Assembly: GCF_013374095.1 (NCBI RefSeq)
Contig: NZ_AP022672.1
Location: 744,001 to 808,000 of the forward strand
Length of the DNA stretch: 64,000 nt
Direction of reading: 5' to 3'
Source: Sphingomonas sp. HMP6
GTDB lineage: Bacteria > Pseudomonadota > Alphaproteobacteria > Sphingomonadales > Sphingomonadaceae
The notes under the pieces are model-generated. The model searched no databases, was not told the DNA's origin, and saw only the letters and a program-made list of their open reading frames with translations. This document shows, piece by piece, positions 1-8,307 of the stretch. Every line of letters starts with the position of its first letter. Within the stretch, counting starts at the first letter, position 1. The position numbers and the translations under genes were made by a program.

Positions 1-294
1 GCGCTGCTCGGGATGGGGGCGTTGAAGCAGCTCGATCCGGGGCATGGCGAGTTGAAATCGATGCGGACTGCGCCCGCGCATGTGCGGCGGGGCGTTGCGC
101 GGGCGATGCTGGACCATCTGATCGCCGAGGCGCGCGGGCGGGGGTATCGGCGGGTGAGTCTGGAGACCGGGTCTAACGCGCCGTTTGCGCCTGCGCGGGC
201 GTTGTATGCGGGGGCGGGGTTTGTGGCGTGTGGGCCGTTTGCGGGGTACGTCGATACCGCGTTTAGTCGGTACTATCGGTTGGATTTACCTTAA
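1..294 (+). CDS. GNAT family N-acetyltransferase, C-terminal part (5' end outside window)
   Basis: The reading frame is open from the first base and ends at a TAA at 292-294, so only about the last 97 residues are present. The acetyl-CoA pyrophosphate-binding signature of GNAT enzymes is visible as RRGVARAMLDHLI, followed by the helix-strand pair around ARALYAGAGFVACGPF that closes the fold. This is typical of small-molecule or ribosomal-protein-like acetyltransferases; the substrate cannot be told from the sequence. An in-frame ATG at 13 is internal to the domain and is not the start. Family is fairly sure, function unknown. Confidence 0.85.
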   Translation, partial: ALLGMGALKQLDPGHGELKSMRTAPAHVRRGVARAMLDHLIAEARGRGYRRVSLETGSNAPFAPARALYAGAGFVACGPFAGYVDTAFSRYYRLDLP

Positions 295-296
295 AT

Positions 297-442
297 CCTC
301 CCCGGGACGGGGAGGGGGACCATTCGGCATCTTCTGCCGAATGGTGGAGGGGTAGCCATGAGCGCTGCGCTTCGTAACTACCCCTCCACCACCAGCCTGA
401 AGAAGGCTGGCGGTCCCCCTCCCCCAGCGAGCTGGGGGAGGA
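297..442. repeat. Dispersed palindromic repeat (nested inverted repeats)
   Basis: The gap between the acetyltransferase and the thiolase is filled by nested inverted repeats. GGTGGAGGGGTAG near 341-353 pairs with CTACCCCTCCACC near 378-390, and an outer GGGGAGGGGGACC pairs with GGTCCCCCTCCCC. Small hairpins lie inside the arms: CCATTCGGCA/TGCCGAATGG, CCAGCC/GGCTGG and, at the right end, CCTCCCCCAGC/GCTGGGGGAGG. The design (cruciform of several hairpins between convergent genes) is that of a non-autonomous dispersed element. It may also stop transcription from both sides, since the flanking genes converge. Confidence 0.75.
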
Positions 443-448
443 ATTAAG

Positions 449-1636
449 TCAGTTCATCAATTCCACTGCGACCGCGGTCGCTTCGCCGCCGCCGATGCAG
501 AGCGAGGCGAGGCCGCGCTTTTGGTCGTGGGTTTGTAGGGCAGACAGCAGCGTTGCGAGGATGCGGGCGCCGCTCGCGCCGATCGGGTGGCCGAGCGCGC
601 AGGCACCGCCGTTCACGTTGATCCTGTCATGCGCGATGTCGAGATCGCGCATTGCGATCATCGCGACGACCGCGAAGGCTTCGTTGACCTCGAACAGATC
701 GACATCCTTGGCCGACCAGCCTGCACGCTCGAGCGCCTTGCGCATCGCGAAGACGGGCGCGGTGGTGAAGAGCGATGGGGCGTGCGCGTGCGCCGCTTGC
801 GCCACGATCCGCGCGATGGGGGTGAGACCGAGCTTTTCGGCGACGCTCGCGCGCGTCATCACCAACGCGGCGGCACCGTCCGAGATGGACGAGGCGTTGG
901 CGGCGGTGATCGTGCCGTCCTTCGAGAAAGCGGGTTTCAGCGTCGGGATCTTGGCGACGTCGCCCTTTGCGGGTTGCTCGTCGAGGCTGACGGTGGTCGG
1001 GCCTTTGCGGCCGGCCACTTCGACCGCGACGATCTCGCGGTCGAATGCACCGGAGGTCTGCGCGCGTTGCGCGCGGTGGAGCGATTCGATCGCGTAATCG
1101 TCCATCTGGCCGCGGGTGAATTGATAGACGGCGGCGGTGTCCTCGGCGAAATTGCCCATCAATTTGCCGGGTTCATAGGCATCTTCGAGCCCGTCGAGAT
1201 ACATGTGATCCTTCAACACATCATGCCCGATCCGCGCGCCGCCGCGGTGGCGCAGCGAGAGGTAGGGCGCGTTGGTCATGCTCTCCATCCCGCCCGCGAT
1301 CAGCAAATCGGCCGAACCGGCAGCGAGCGCATCGGCGGCGAGCATCGTCGCCATCATGCCCGATCCGCACATCTTGTTGACGGTCGTCGCCTCGATATGC
1401 TGGCCGAGGCCGGCCTTGAGTGCGGCCTGACGCGCCGGGGCCTGGCCAAGGCCGGCGGCGAGCACGCAGCCCATATAGATCCGTTCGATCGCATCGCTCG
1501 ACAGGCCCGCGCGCGCGACCGCGCCGCCAACCGCAGCTGCGCCCAACTCGGTCGCGGTCGCGCCGGTCAGCGCGCCTTGGAACGACCCCATCGGGGTGCG
1601 GGCATACGAAACGATGACGACGGGATCGGTGGACAT
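449..1636 (-). CDS. Acetyl-CoA C-acyltransferase (thiolase)
   Basis: A full-length 395-residue thiolase catalysing acyl-CoA plus acetyl-CoA interconversion, either condensing two acetyl-CoA or cleaving 3-ketoacyl-CoA. All catalytic parts are visible: the nucleophilic cysteine at residue 90 in NKMCGSGM, the NEAFA loop, His350 in GHPIGASGAR, and the second cysteine Cys380 in CIGGGEATA. Length and motifs match the biosynthetic AtoB/PhaA type, but no polyhydroxyalkanoate or ketone-body genes are adjacent, so a role in fatty acid or amino acid breakdown is equally possible. It converges with the preceding gene across a palindromic repeat. Confidence 0.93.
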   Translation of the reverse strand: MSTDPVVIVSYARTPMGSFQGALTGATATELGAAAVGGAVARAGLSSDAIERIYMGCVLAAGLGQAPARQAALKAGLGQHIEATTVNKMCGSGMMATMLAADALAAGSADLLIAGGMESMTNAPYLSLRHRGGARIGHDVLKDHMYLDGLEDAYEPGKLMGNFAEDTAAVYQFTRGQMDDYAIESLHRAQRAQTSGAFDREIVAVEVAGRKGPTTVSLDEQPAKGDVAKIPTLKPAFSKDGTITAANASSISDGAAALVMTRASVAEKLGLTPIARIVAQAAHAHAPSLFTTAPVFAMRKALERAGWSAKDVDLFEVNEAFAVVAMIAMRDLDIAHDRINVNGGACALGHPIGASGARILATLLSALQTHDQKRGLASLCIGGGEATAVAVELMN

Positions 1637-1719
1637 TGTGGGCCTTTCGCGGCGGATGTGCCCGCGATCTAGGACAGCCGATCCCGGATTACAAACCCGC
1701 GCGCAACGCTTAAGGCGCT

Positions 1720-2490
1720 GTGATGCCCGACCTTGCGACAGCGACGATCCTTTGGCCGGTGCTGCTCGGCGGGCTGGGCGCGGTGGCGGGCAGTTTTCTG
1801 GCGACGCTGGTGATCCGCTGGCCGCACGAGCATTCCGTGCTCCACGGGCGGTCGCAGTGCGATGCGTGTCATGCGCCGCTGGGTGCGCGCGATCTGGTGC
1901 CGCTGTTGAGTGCTGCCGTGACGCGCGGGCTGTGCCGGGTGTGCGGCGCGCGGATCGACCCGCGCCACTGGCAGATCGAGCTTGGCTGTGTGTTCGTCGG
2001 CGTGCTGGCGGGGTTGGCGGTGCCGGGGCCGGTTGGGCTGGCGGGCGCGGTGTTCGGGTGGCTGTTGCTGACGCTCGCGGCGCTCGATCTGGCGTATTTC
2101 GTGTTGCCCAACGTGTTGACGGTGACGTTGGCGATCGGGGGGCTGGTCACCGGGGTGCTGGGTGTGGAACCGCCGCTTGCGGACCGGCTGATCGGCGGGG
2201 CCGCTGGCTTCGCGTCCTTGTGGCTGATCGGGGAGGGGTATCGCCTGATCCGCAAGCGCGTTGGGCTCGGCGGGGGTGACCCGAAGATGCTCGGCGCGAT
2301 CGGGCTGTGGCTGGGGTGGCAGATGCTGCCGGTGGTGCTGTTTCTCGCCGCGCTGACGGGGCTGGCGATCGTGCTGGTCGGAATGGTGACGGGGAAGAGT
2401 GCGGCGCTGACCGACGCCAAGCCGTTCGGCGCACTGCTCGCGATCGCCGCTTACCCGGCGTGGTTGTTCCTGTTAGGATCGGTGGCATGA
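1720..2490 (+). CDS. Prepilin peptidase (type IV leader peptidase, A24 family)
   Basis: An inner-membrane aspartyl protease that cuts the leader of type IV pilins or type II secretion pseudopilins, and in its bifunctional form N-methylates the new end. The two zinc-type cysteine pairs C47/C50 and C72/C75, the first catalytic aspartate D123 at the end of a membrane segment (LAALDLAYF) and the GGGDPK box with D187 are all present; about eight hydrophobic segments. The 256-residue length and retained CxxC pairs indicate the bifunctional class. Start is GTG at 1720, with an ATG one codon later as an equal alternative. No pilus or secretion genes are in the window, so its substrates lie elsewhere. 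The stop overlaps the next start (ATGA at 2487-2490). Confidence 0.9.
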   Translation: MMPDLATATILWPVLLGGLGAVAGSFLATLVIRWPHEHSVLHGRSQCDACHAPLGARDLVPLLSAAVTRGLCRVCGARIDPRHWQIELGCVFVGVLAGLAVPGPVGLAGAVFGWLLLTLAALDLAYFVLPNVLTVTLAIGGLVTGVLGVEPPLADRLIGGAAGFASLWLIGEGYRLIRKRVGLGGGDPKMLGAIGLWLGWQMLPVVLFLAALTGLAIVLVGMVTGKSAALTDAKPFGALLAIAAYPAWLFLLGSVA

Positions 2491-2927
2491 GCCTTTTTCT
2501 CTTTCTCGCCGCGCTCACCCAGGCTGCTCCGGCAGTGCCCGCGCCGTCGATCGATGGCTTGCCGATCGGGGCGATCCCGCGGCAGGATTTGCCCGCGCGG
2601 GGGTGTGCCGCTTACCTCTGGACCGCGACGGGGACGCGCGCTCTGGTGGCGATGGCGCAGGCCGATCCGGCGCGGTTGCGGCTGTCGATCGGGGGCACGA
2701 TCATCGACCTGGAACGCAGCGCGCAAGTCGGCGCGGGCGGCTTCGGCTTTGCCGAGACGAACGATTATGGCGGCGGCAGTACCGCTGCAAAGCTGACGCT
2801 AAAGATCGAGACGCGGGGGTCGATCGTCGGCGGGGCGATGGTGCCCGAGGGAATTTTGCAAATCGACCGGGCGGGGCAGGACAGCATCGTGGTGCCGGTC
2901 GCGGGGATGATAGGATGCGCAACATGA
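2487..2927 (+). CDS. Hypothetical secreted protein
   Basis: A 146-residue protein whose ATG at 2487 overlaps the stop of the prepilin peptidase gene (ATGA), implying translational coupling. It begins with a short signal peptide (MSLFLFLAALTQAAPA) and the mature part is predicted mostly beta, with a single cysteine near residue 40 and one at the C terminus. I do not recognise the family. Its stop overlaps the next start by the same ATGA arrangement, so the three genes 1720-4336 form one transcription unit. Possibly a periplasmic accessory protein; no function can be assigned. Confidence 0.7.
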   Translation: MSLFLFLAALTQAAPAVPAPSIDGLPIGAIPRQDLPARGCAAYLWTATGTRALVAMAQADPARLRLSIGGTIIDLERSAQVGAGGFGFAETNDYGGGSTAAKLTLKIETRGSIVGGAMVPEGILQIDRAGQDSIVVPVAGMIGCAT

Positions 2928-4336
2928 CGATGCAGGATGTTCTGAAACTCCAACGCGCGGGTTTCATGGAGGAATTGCCGGTTACGATCGGCGCGCGGAA
3001 AGACCGGCTGAAGCGCGCGGTCGCGATGATCGCCGACAATGCCGATGCGTTCTGCGACGCGCTGAGCGAGGATTTCGGGCATCGCAGCCGCGAACAATCG
3101 ATGCTGACCGATATCGCGTCGTCGATCGCGCCGTTGAAGCACGCGCTGAAATCGGTCGAGAAATGGATGCGGCGCGACACGCGCGCGGTGCAATTCCCGC
3201 TTGGGCTGCTTGGTGCCAAGGCGTGGGTCGAATATCAGCCCAAGGGCGTGGTCGGCGTGATCGCGCCGTGGAATTTCCCGGTCAATCTGGTGATGGGGCC
3301 GGTCGCGGGCGCGTTTGCGGCGGGCAACCGGGTGATGGTCAAGACGAGTGAGTTCACCCCGCGCACGGCGGCTTTGTTCGAAGAGGTGTGCCCCAAATAC
3401 TTTCCCACCGACGAACTCGCTTTCTTCAGCGGCGGGGCGGATGTGGGGAAAGCGTTTTCGGAGCTGCCGTTCGACCATCTGATCTTCACCGGCGCGACCG
3501 GGATCGGGCGGCACATCTTGCATGCGGCTGCCGACAATTTGACGCCGGTGACGCTGGAACTGGGCGGCAAATCGCCGGTGATCGTCGGCAAGGGTGCCGA
3601 TATCGCCAAGACGACCGAGCGCGTCGCGATCGGGAAGATGCTCAACGCCGGACAAATCTGCCTCGCACCCGATTACATGCTGGTGCCCGAGGCGCAGGAA
3701 CAAGCGGTAGTCGACGGGATCAAGGCGGCGGTGTCGGCGATGTATCCGACCTTGCTCGCCAACCCCGATTATACCGCGATCATCAACGACCGGCATCATC
3801 AGCGGCTGACCGACTGGGTCGCGGATGCGCGCGCCAAGGGGGCGACGGTCGAGGTGGTCAATCCGGCGGGCGAGGATTTCGCCGGATCGAACGCGCGGAA
3901 AATGCCGCTACACATCGTTCGGAACGCGACCGACGACATGATCGTGATGCAGGAGGAACTGTTCGGGCCGATCCTGCCGGTGCGCAGCTATCGCGCGATC
4001 GACGATGCGATCGGCGAGGTGAACCGGCGCGACCGGCCGCTGGGGCTCTATTATTTCGGGCCGGATGAAGCCGAGCGGCGGCGTGTGCTCGACCGGACGA
4101 TCTCAGGCGGGGTGACGCTCGACGATGTGGTGTTCCACGTCTCGATGGAGGAACTGCCGTTCGGCGGGATCGGGCCGTCGGGGATGGGGTCGTATCACGG
4201 GACCGACGGGTTCAAGACGTTCAGCCATGCCAAAGCGGTGTACAAGCAGGCGAAGCTCGACGTGGCGAAGCTGGCGGGGCTGAAGCCGCCTTATGGCAAG
4301 GCGACGATGGCTAGCGTGAAGCGGCAGATGAAGTAA
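2924..4336 (+). CDS. Coniferyl aldehyde dehydrogenase-type NAD(P)+ aldehyde dehydrogenase
   Basis: An aldehyde dehydrogenase of about 470 residues, oxidising an aldehyde to the acid with NAD(P)+. Visible are the cofactor-binding APWNFPVNL region, the FTGATGIG turn, the catalytic glutamate in LELGGKSP and the nucleophile Cys246 in NAGQICLAPDY. The NAGQICLAPDY and GMGSYHGTDGFKTFSH sequences are characteristic of the coniferyl aldehyde dehydrogenase/long-chain ALDH branch. The ATG at 2924 overlaps the upstream stop (ATGA) with AGG nine bases before it; an ATG at 2915 in the same frame is possible. Actual substrate is uncertain: aromatic aldehyde oxidation would fit the neighbouring tyrosine catabolism genes, but the enzyme class is broad. 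Confidence 0.9.
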   Translation: MTMQDVLKLQRAGFMEELPVTIGARKDRLKRAVAMIADNADAFCDALSEDFGHRSREQSMLTDIASSIAPLKHALKSVEKWMRRDTRAVQFPLGLLGAKAWVEYQPKGVVGVIAPWNFPVNLVMGPVAGAFAAGNRVMVKTSEFTPRTAALFEEVCPKYFPTDELAFFSGGADVGKAFSELPFDHLIFTGATGIGRHILHAAADNLTPVTLELGGKSPVIVGKGADIAKTTERVAIGKMLNAGQICLAPDYMLVPEAQEQAVVDGIKAAVSAMYPTLLANPDYTAIINDRHHQRLTDWVADARAKGATVEVVNPAGEDFAGSNARKMPLHIVRNATDDMIVMQEELFGPILPVRSYRAIDDAIGEVNRRDRPLGLYYFGPDEAERRRVLDRTISGGVTLDDVVFHVSMEELPFGGIGPSGMGSYHGTDGFKTFSHAKAVYKQAKLDVAKLAGLKPPYGKATMASVKRQMK

Positions 4337-4340
4337 CTTC

Positions 4341-4436
4341 CGTCATGCCGGACTTGTTCCGGCATCCACCGCGCCGTGCACGCAACCGATGGTTTGGCCA
4401 GACCGCGGTGGACCCCGGACCAAGTCCGGGGTGACG
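4341..4436. repeat. Dispersed inverted repeat, copy 1 of a two-copy family in this window
   Basis: Between two convergent genes. The sequence opens with CGTCATGCCGGACTTGTTCC and closes with GGACCAAGTCCGGGGTGACG, giving an imperfect palindrome whose arms also carry CCACCG / CGGTGG. A related copy lies at 47338-47428, sharing the CGTCAYGCC start, the CTTGTTCCGG segment, CCACCGCGCC and the CCGGGGTGACG end. Intergenic position and palindromic ends mark it as a REP-like or non-autonomous mobile repeat. Confidence 0.8.
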
Positions 4437-4452
4437 AAAGGTGTGGTCCGGC

Positions 4453-5037
4453 TCAATCGATCCGATATGCAATCGGCTTGAAGCTCCCGCCGTTGCTCGC
4501 CGGGGCGGAGCAGGCGGTGAGGCCGATGATCAGGTCCATTGCGGCGCGGAAGGTGATGTGGTCGCCGGCTTTGCTGATCGGCGGGAGGACCGAGAGCTTG
4601 CCCGAGGGATCGACGGGCACATTCATGAAGCAGTTGAACGCGATGGGAATATCGTCCTCGCCTATGTCGAACGGGGCGAGCGCCGCCGCGAGATTGCCGA
4701 AGCAGCCACGGTGCGGGGGCAGGTCTGGGTAAAAATGGTGGAAGGTGGCGTAGCTGCACGGGGTGAGCAGGAAATCGTGGACGCCGACGGTGTCCGCGAT
4801 GATTTCGAGCATCGGGCGCGAGCGGTTCGAATAGAGCGTGTGGCCGGTGGTGAGCCGGATCGTCTCGGCATAATCGAGCGTGCGGCCTGAAGAAATGACC
4901 TCGGCGATGTCATCGGCATTGTAGGCGAGCAGGTCGGCCACTTGCATCCCGCGTGGATCGATCACGGTCAGCGTTTGGCCGGCCGCTAGCCGAAAGGCGG
5001 TGCCGCTGCGCTCTGGAATTTCGATCGTGTCGCTCAA
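4453..5037 (-). CDS. DUF1989 (urea carboxylase-associated family) protein
   Basis: About 194 residues that align by eye with DUF1989 from end to end: the GMQVADLLAY segment, SxGRTLDYAET, the cysteine/histidine-rich CSYATFHHFYPDLPPHRGCF, NCFMNVPVDPSG, and the closing LIIGLTACSAPASNGG. The Cys/His cluster suggests a metal site. The best start is TTG at 5037: its TTGA overlaps the stop of the upstream YqcI/YcgG gene, the usual coupling geometry in this window; an ATG at 5067 would give ten more residues inside the upstream gene. DUF1989 proteins were named for neighbouring urea carboxylase, but no such gene is here. Biochemical activity unknown; the tight pairing suggests it acts on the product of its partner. 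Confidence 0.88.
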   Translation of the reverse strand: MSDTIEIPERSGTAFRLAAGQTLTVIDPRGMQVADLLAYNADDIAEVISSGRTLDYAETIRLTTGHTLYSNRSRPMLEIIADTVGVHDFLLTPCSYATFHHFYPDLPPHRGCFGNLAAALAPFDIGEDDIPIAFNCFMNVPVDPSGKLSVLPPISKAGDHITFRAAMDLIIGLTACSAPASNGGSFKPIAYRID

Positions 5038-5741
5038 TCGGGTGCGCCTGCATAAGAGAAGGGACACTTCCAGCCATCCTCGACCGCGCGGCCGCTATAT
5101 TGGCGCGCTTCGCTCGACTCGCCGTGGCGGGCGAGCATCGGGTTGCGCGACCCCGCCAGCGTTTCGTCGCGAACGAGGATCTTCTCGCGCATGCCCTCAT
5201 AGCGCCCCTGCGCGCGGAGCGTTTCGAACTGGTCGTGGAGGTTGAACACCATCGTCGGCTGCGCGAAACGCCGCGCAGGGCGGCTGGCGCGCGGGTGCAG
5301 GCCGACGATGAAGAACGCTTCGCCGCCGAAGCTCAGCGAGAAATGCGGGCTGTCGGGATCGGCGCTGACGCCGGCGTCATACCCCTGGCCGCGCCAATGG
5401 TCCTTGTCGGAGAGCGATTGCGCGCGTTGCCACAGCGCCGCCTCGAACGCTTCTTCGCTCAGATCGTCGGGGCCACCGAAGATCACCGCGAAGCTGCGGA
5501 AGAGGCCGGGATTTTTGCGATAATCGGCGGCGAAGTTGAGCAGGCCGTCGTGGATGCGAAGGTCGTCCCACGCGCTGTCGATCCGGTCGCAGGCGAGCAC
5601 CGATAGCGTGCCCTTGGCGAGCGCGGCCTTGGCACCGACGCAGGGGAATTCGGCCGCTGCGACATGGGCGTCGAGCAACGCCTGGAAATCACCCTGGGCG
5701 CGGTGACGCCAAGGGAAGAGGGGGGTCGATGGGGTAGGCAT
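5034..5741 (-). CDS. YqcI/YcgG family protein (GntA-like heme-dependent N-hydroxylase family)
   Basis: A 235-residue member of the YqcI/YcgG family. Recognisable pieces are FPCVGAKAAL near the N terminus, HFSLSFGGEAFFIVGLHP, the PARRFAQPTMVFNLHDQFE segment and the terminal RNPMLARHGESSEARQYSGR. The family contains GntA, a heme-dependent enzyme that N-hydroxylates a guanidino group in guanitoxin biosynthesis (established knowledge for that member; whether this protein shares it is inference). Start is ATG at 5741; the open frame continues upstream but that part overlaps nothing recognisable. It lies 56 bases downstream of hmgA on the same strand and overlaps the DUF1989 gene by four bases. Confidence 0.88.
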   Translation of the reverse strand: MPTPSTPLFPWRHRAQGDFQALLDAHVAAAEFPCVGAKAALAKGTLSVLACDRIDSAWDDLRIHDGLLNFAADYRKNPGLFRSFAVIFGGPDDLSEEAFEAALWQRAQSLSDKDHWRGQGYDAGVSADPDSPHFSLSFGGEAFFIVGLHPRASRPARRFAQPTMVFNLHDQFETLRAQGRYEGMREKILVRDETLAGSRNPMLARHGESSEARQYSGRAVEDGWKCPFSYAGAPD

Positions 5742-5797
5742 GCCCAATAAGACGCATTTTCGGGCGCTAAGTTCCGAAAGAATGGGTCTGATCTGGA

Positions 5798-7084
5798 TCA
5801 AGCGGCGGGGAGGATCGCCTTGGGGAAACCGTCCCACGCCTGATCGTACTCCGCATCCAGCGCGCTGGTTTGGAGCGCAAAATCGGTGGGGGTGAAGACC
5901 CAGCGGCTCTCGATCATGAACGCCATCGTGCTGTCGAGTTTTTGGGGCTTCAGGTCCGCATTGGTCGCACCTTGCCATGACGCTACGTCCGGACCGTGGC
6001 CGCTCATCTGATTGTGTAGCGACAGCGCGCCGGGGACGAAACCGTCGGCCTTGGCGTCATAGGCACCGTAGAGCAGGCCCATGCATTCGCTCATCGTGTT
6101 GCGGTGGAACCAGGGCGGGCGGAAGGTGTCCTCTGCCACGAGCCAGCGCGGCGGGAAGATTACGAAATCGACGTTCGCGGTGCCGGGCACGTCGCTGGGC
6201 GAGGTCAGCACGGTGAAGATCGACGGGTCGGGATGATCGAAGCTGATGCTGCCGATCGTGTTGAAGCGCGCGAGATCGTACTTCCACGGCGCGTAATTGC
6301 CGTGCCACGCGACGACATCGAGCGGGGAGCGACCGAGGTTGGTGGTCCATAGGCTGCCGAGAAATTTCTGGACGAGTTGGTAGTCGCCCTCGACATCCTC
6401 GAACCAGGCGACGGGGGTTTCGAAATCGCGCGGGTTGGCGAGGCCGTTCGCGCCGATCGGGCCGAGATCGGGCAGGCGGAAGGGCTGGCCGTGGTTTTCG
6501 GCGACATAGCCGCGCGCGGGGCCATCGGGGAGGGTGACGCGGAAGCGGACGCCGCGCGGGATGAGCGCGATCTCGCCGGGTTTCACGTCGATCCGGCCGA
6601 GTTCGGTGAGGAGGGTGAGCGCGCCCTGTTCGGGCAGGATCAGCAACTCGCCATCGGCCGAGGCGAAGGCGCGGTTCTCCATGTCCTTCGCGCAGCGGTA
6701 GAGGTGCATTGCTACGCCGGTCTGCGTGCGCGGGCCTTCGCCCGCGACGAGCATCGTGGTGAGGCTGTCGAGCCAGTCGGTGTCCTGCACGTCGAGCGGA
6801 CCCCAGCGGAGGCGGTTGGGGGCGAGCGGTTCTTTCGACTGGCCGGGCGCGAACAGCGGCGCGCCTTGGTAGCGCGTGAAGGCGGGGTGCGCGGCGCTCG
6901 GGCGCAGCCGGTAGAGCCATGAGCGGTGGTTCTCGTGGCGCGGCGCAGTGAAGGCGCTGCCGCTGATCTGCTCGGCGTAGAGGCCGAAGGCGGGGCGCTG
7001 CGGCGAGTTGCGGCCGATCGGGAGCGCGCCGGGGATGGCTTCGGTGGCGAAGTGGTTGCCGAAGCCGGTTTGGTAGGTGGTCAT
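5798..7084 (-). CDS. hmgA: Homogentisate 1,2-dioxygenase
   Basis: A non-heme iron dioxygenase that opens the ring of homogentisate to maleylacetoacetate, the central step of tyrosine and phenylalanine catabolism. At 428 residues it has family length and begins with the conserved [13 protein letters not shown]. The C-terminal cupin carries the iron ligands: [12 protein letters not shown], the [12 protein letters not shown] stretch, [10 protein letters not shown] with the His and Glu ligands, and [11 protein letters not shown]. Start is ATG at 7084, preceded by GGAG; 32 extra codons upstream would read into a palindromic repeat. It follows hppD on the same strand. The maleylacetoacetate isomerase and fumarylacetoacetase genes are not in the window. 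Confidence 0.98.
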   Translation of the reverse strand: MTTYQTGFGNHFATEAIPGALPIGRNSPQRPAFGLYAEQISGSAFTAPRHENHRSWLYRLRPSAAHPAFTRYQGAPLFAPGQSKEPLAPNRLRWGPLDVQDTDWLDSLTTMLVAGEGPRTQTGVAMHLYRCAKDMENRAFASADGELLILPEQGALTLLTELGRIDVKPGEIALIPRGVRFRVTLPDGPARGYVAENHGQPFRLPDLGPIGANGLANPRDFETPVAWFEDVEGDYQLVQKFLGSLWTTNLGRSPLDVVAWHGNYAPWKYDLARFNTIGSISFDHPDPSIFTVLTSPSDVPGTANVDFVIFPPRWLVAEDTFRPPWFHRNTMSECMGLLYGAYDAKADGFVPGALSLHNQMSGHGPDVASWQGATNADLKPQKLDSTMAFMIESRWVFTPTDFALQTSALDAEYDQAWDGFPKAILPAA

Positions 7085-7092
7085 CGTACACT

Positions 7093-7168
7093 CCGTTCGC
7101 TTCGAGCGCAGTCGAGAAGCCTGGCGGTGCGCTCGTTTCGGTTTCTCGACTGCGCTCGAAACGAACGG
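7093..7168. repeat. REP-like palindrome between hppD and hmgA
   Basis: A long hairpin-forming inverted repeat: CCGTTCG-TTCGAGCGCAGTCGAGAA on the left pairs with TTCTCGACTGCGCTCGAA-CGAACGG on the right, about 25 base pairs with one mismatch. It fills the gap between the two catabolic genes, with its left end close to the hmgA Shine-Dalgarno. It may stabilise or partly terminate the hppD message and so tune hmgA relative to hppD. A related palindrome with CCGTTCG ends is at 50938-51018. Confidence 0.85.
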
Positions 7169-7201
7169 TGGAGGGGGCACCCGGTTGCCCCCTCGGATCG
7201 G

Positions 7202-8299
7202 TTACGCCTCGACCTTGGCCGGGACCACGCCGCGGCGGATCTGGTCCAATTCAATCGACTCGAACAGCGCCTTGAAATTGCCCTCGCCAAAGCCGTCATT
7301 GCCTTTGCGCTGGATGATTTCGAAGAAGATTGGGCCGACCATGTTTTCGGTGAAGATCTGTAGCAGCAGCCCGCCGCCGGTCTCGGGCGCGCCGTCGATC
7401 AAGATGTCGCGCTTGCGCATTTCCTCGACGTCATGGCCGTGGCCGGGGAGGCGCTTGTCGATCAGGTCGAAATAGGTCTGCGGCGTCGTCTGGAAGCGGA
7501 TGCCGTTGGCGCGCAGCGTGTCGACCGTGGTGAAGATGTCGTCGGTGGCGAGCGCGAGATGCTGGATGCCTTCGCCCTTATAGTCCTTGATGAACTCTTC
7601 GATCTGCGAATGCTCGTCCTGGCTTTCGTTCAGCGGGATGCGGATCTTGTCGTCGGGCGCGGTCATCGCCTTGCTGAACAGGCCGGTCGATTGGCCCTCA
7701 ATGTCGAAATAGCGGATCTGGCGGAAGTTGAAGATGCGCTCGTAATAGTCAGCCCAATAGCTCATCCGCCCGCGCTGCAGATTGTGGGTGAGGTGGTCGA
7801 GCGTGTGGAGGCCGACGCTGTGATCGTCGACGCCGGCACCGGTGGGGGTAAAATCCGTGTCGTAGATTCGCGATGCTGCGTCGACCAGATAGAGGTTGGC
7901 GCCGCCAATGCCTTCGATCGCCGGGATGTCGAGCTCGCCGGGGCCGTGGTGGCCGGTGACCTGAGTCGCGCCGCGGTCGAGCGCGAGTTTTACCGCGTCC
8001 GCGCCGTTCGCAACGCGGAACGCCATCGCATTGGCGGAGGGTCCGTGCGCGTTGCGGAAGCCGGCGACTTGGCCCGCTTCATCCATGTTGAGCAGGAAGT
8101 TGATGTCGCCTTGTGCGTAGCGGCGGACATTCTTGGATTTGTGCGTGCCGACGTGCGTGAAGCCCATCTTCTCGAACAGATCGGCCATTGCCTCGGGGTT
8201 CGGCGAGGTGAATTCGACGAATTCGAAGCCGTTCAGGCCCATCGGATTTTCGGGCTTGGTCTCGGATGGGGTCACGCTATCCACTCCAACTGGTTTCAT
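7202..8299 (-). CDS. hppD: 4-hydroxyphenylpyruvate dioxygenase
   Basis: Converts 4-hydroxyphenylpyruvate to homogentisate, feeding the hmgA enzyme downstream. The 365 residues hold two VOC half-domains; iron ligands are visible in HTLDHLTHN, GIQHLALATDD and IFFEIIQRKG, and the C-terminal NFKALFESIELDQIRRG is diagnostic. The ATG at 8299 has no Shine-Dalgarno: upstream lie TGGACG (-35, 8335-8330) and TATATG (-10, 8312-8307) spaced 17 bases, which would place the transcription start at or next to the A of the ATG, i.e. a leaderless message. An internal ATG (MGLNGFEF, about 20 codons later) also lacks a ribosome site. A MarR gene diverges and a palindrome covers the start. Confidence 0.97.
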   Translation of the reverse strand: MKPVGVDSVTPSETKPENPMGLNGFEFVEFTSPNPEAMADLFEKMGFTHVGTHKSKNVRRYAQGDINFLLNMDEAGQVAGFRNAHGPSANAMAFRVANGADAVKLALDRGATQVTGHHGPGELDIPAIEGIGGANLYLVDAASRIYDTDFTPTGAGVDDHSVGLHTLDHLTHNLQRGRMSYWADYYERIFNFRQIRYFDIEGQSTGLFSKAMTAPDDKIRIPLNESQDEHSQIEEFIKDYKGEGIQHLALATDDIFTTVDTLRANGIRFQTTPQTYFDLIDKRLPGHGHDVEEMRKRDILIDGAPETGGGLLLQIFTENMVGPIFFEIIQRKGNDGFGEGNFKALFESIELDQIRRGVVPAKVEA

Positions 8300-8307
8300 A
8301 TGTAACC
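8292..8307. promoter_or_regulatory. Palindromic operator overlapping the hppD start codon (probable MarR site)
   Basis: GGTTTCATATGTAACC is a palindrome of the form GGTTN-CATATG-NAACC (only the two N positions break symmetry). It spans the hppD start codon (8297-8299) and touches the -10 box TATATG, in the 56-base gap between hppD and the divergent MarR gene. MarR proteins bind roughly 16-20 base AT-centred palindromes next to their own gene, so this is the natural candidate; homogentisate or 4-hydroxyphenylpyruvate would be plausible ligands (inference). Confidence 0.65.

Noticed and set aside
587..1672. Open frame opposite the thiolase gene
   Set aside because: No family features; the thiolase on the other strand carries every catalytic motif.
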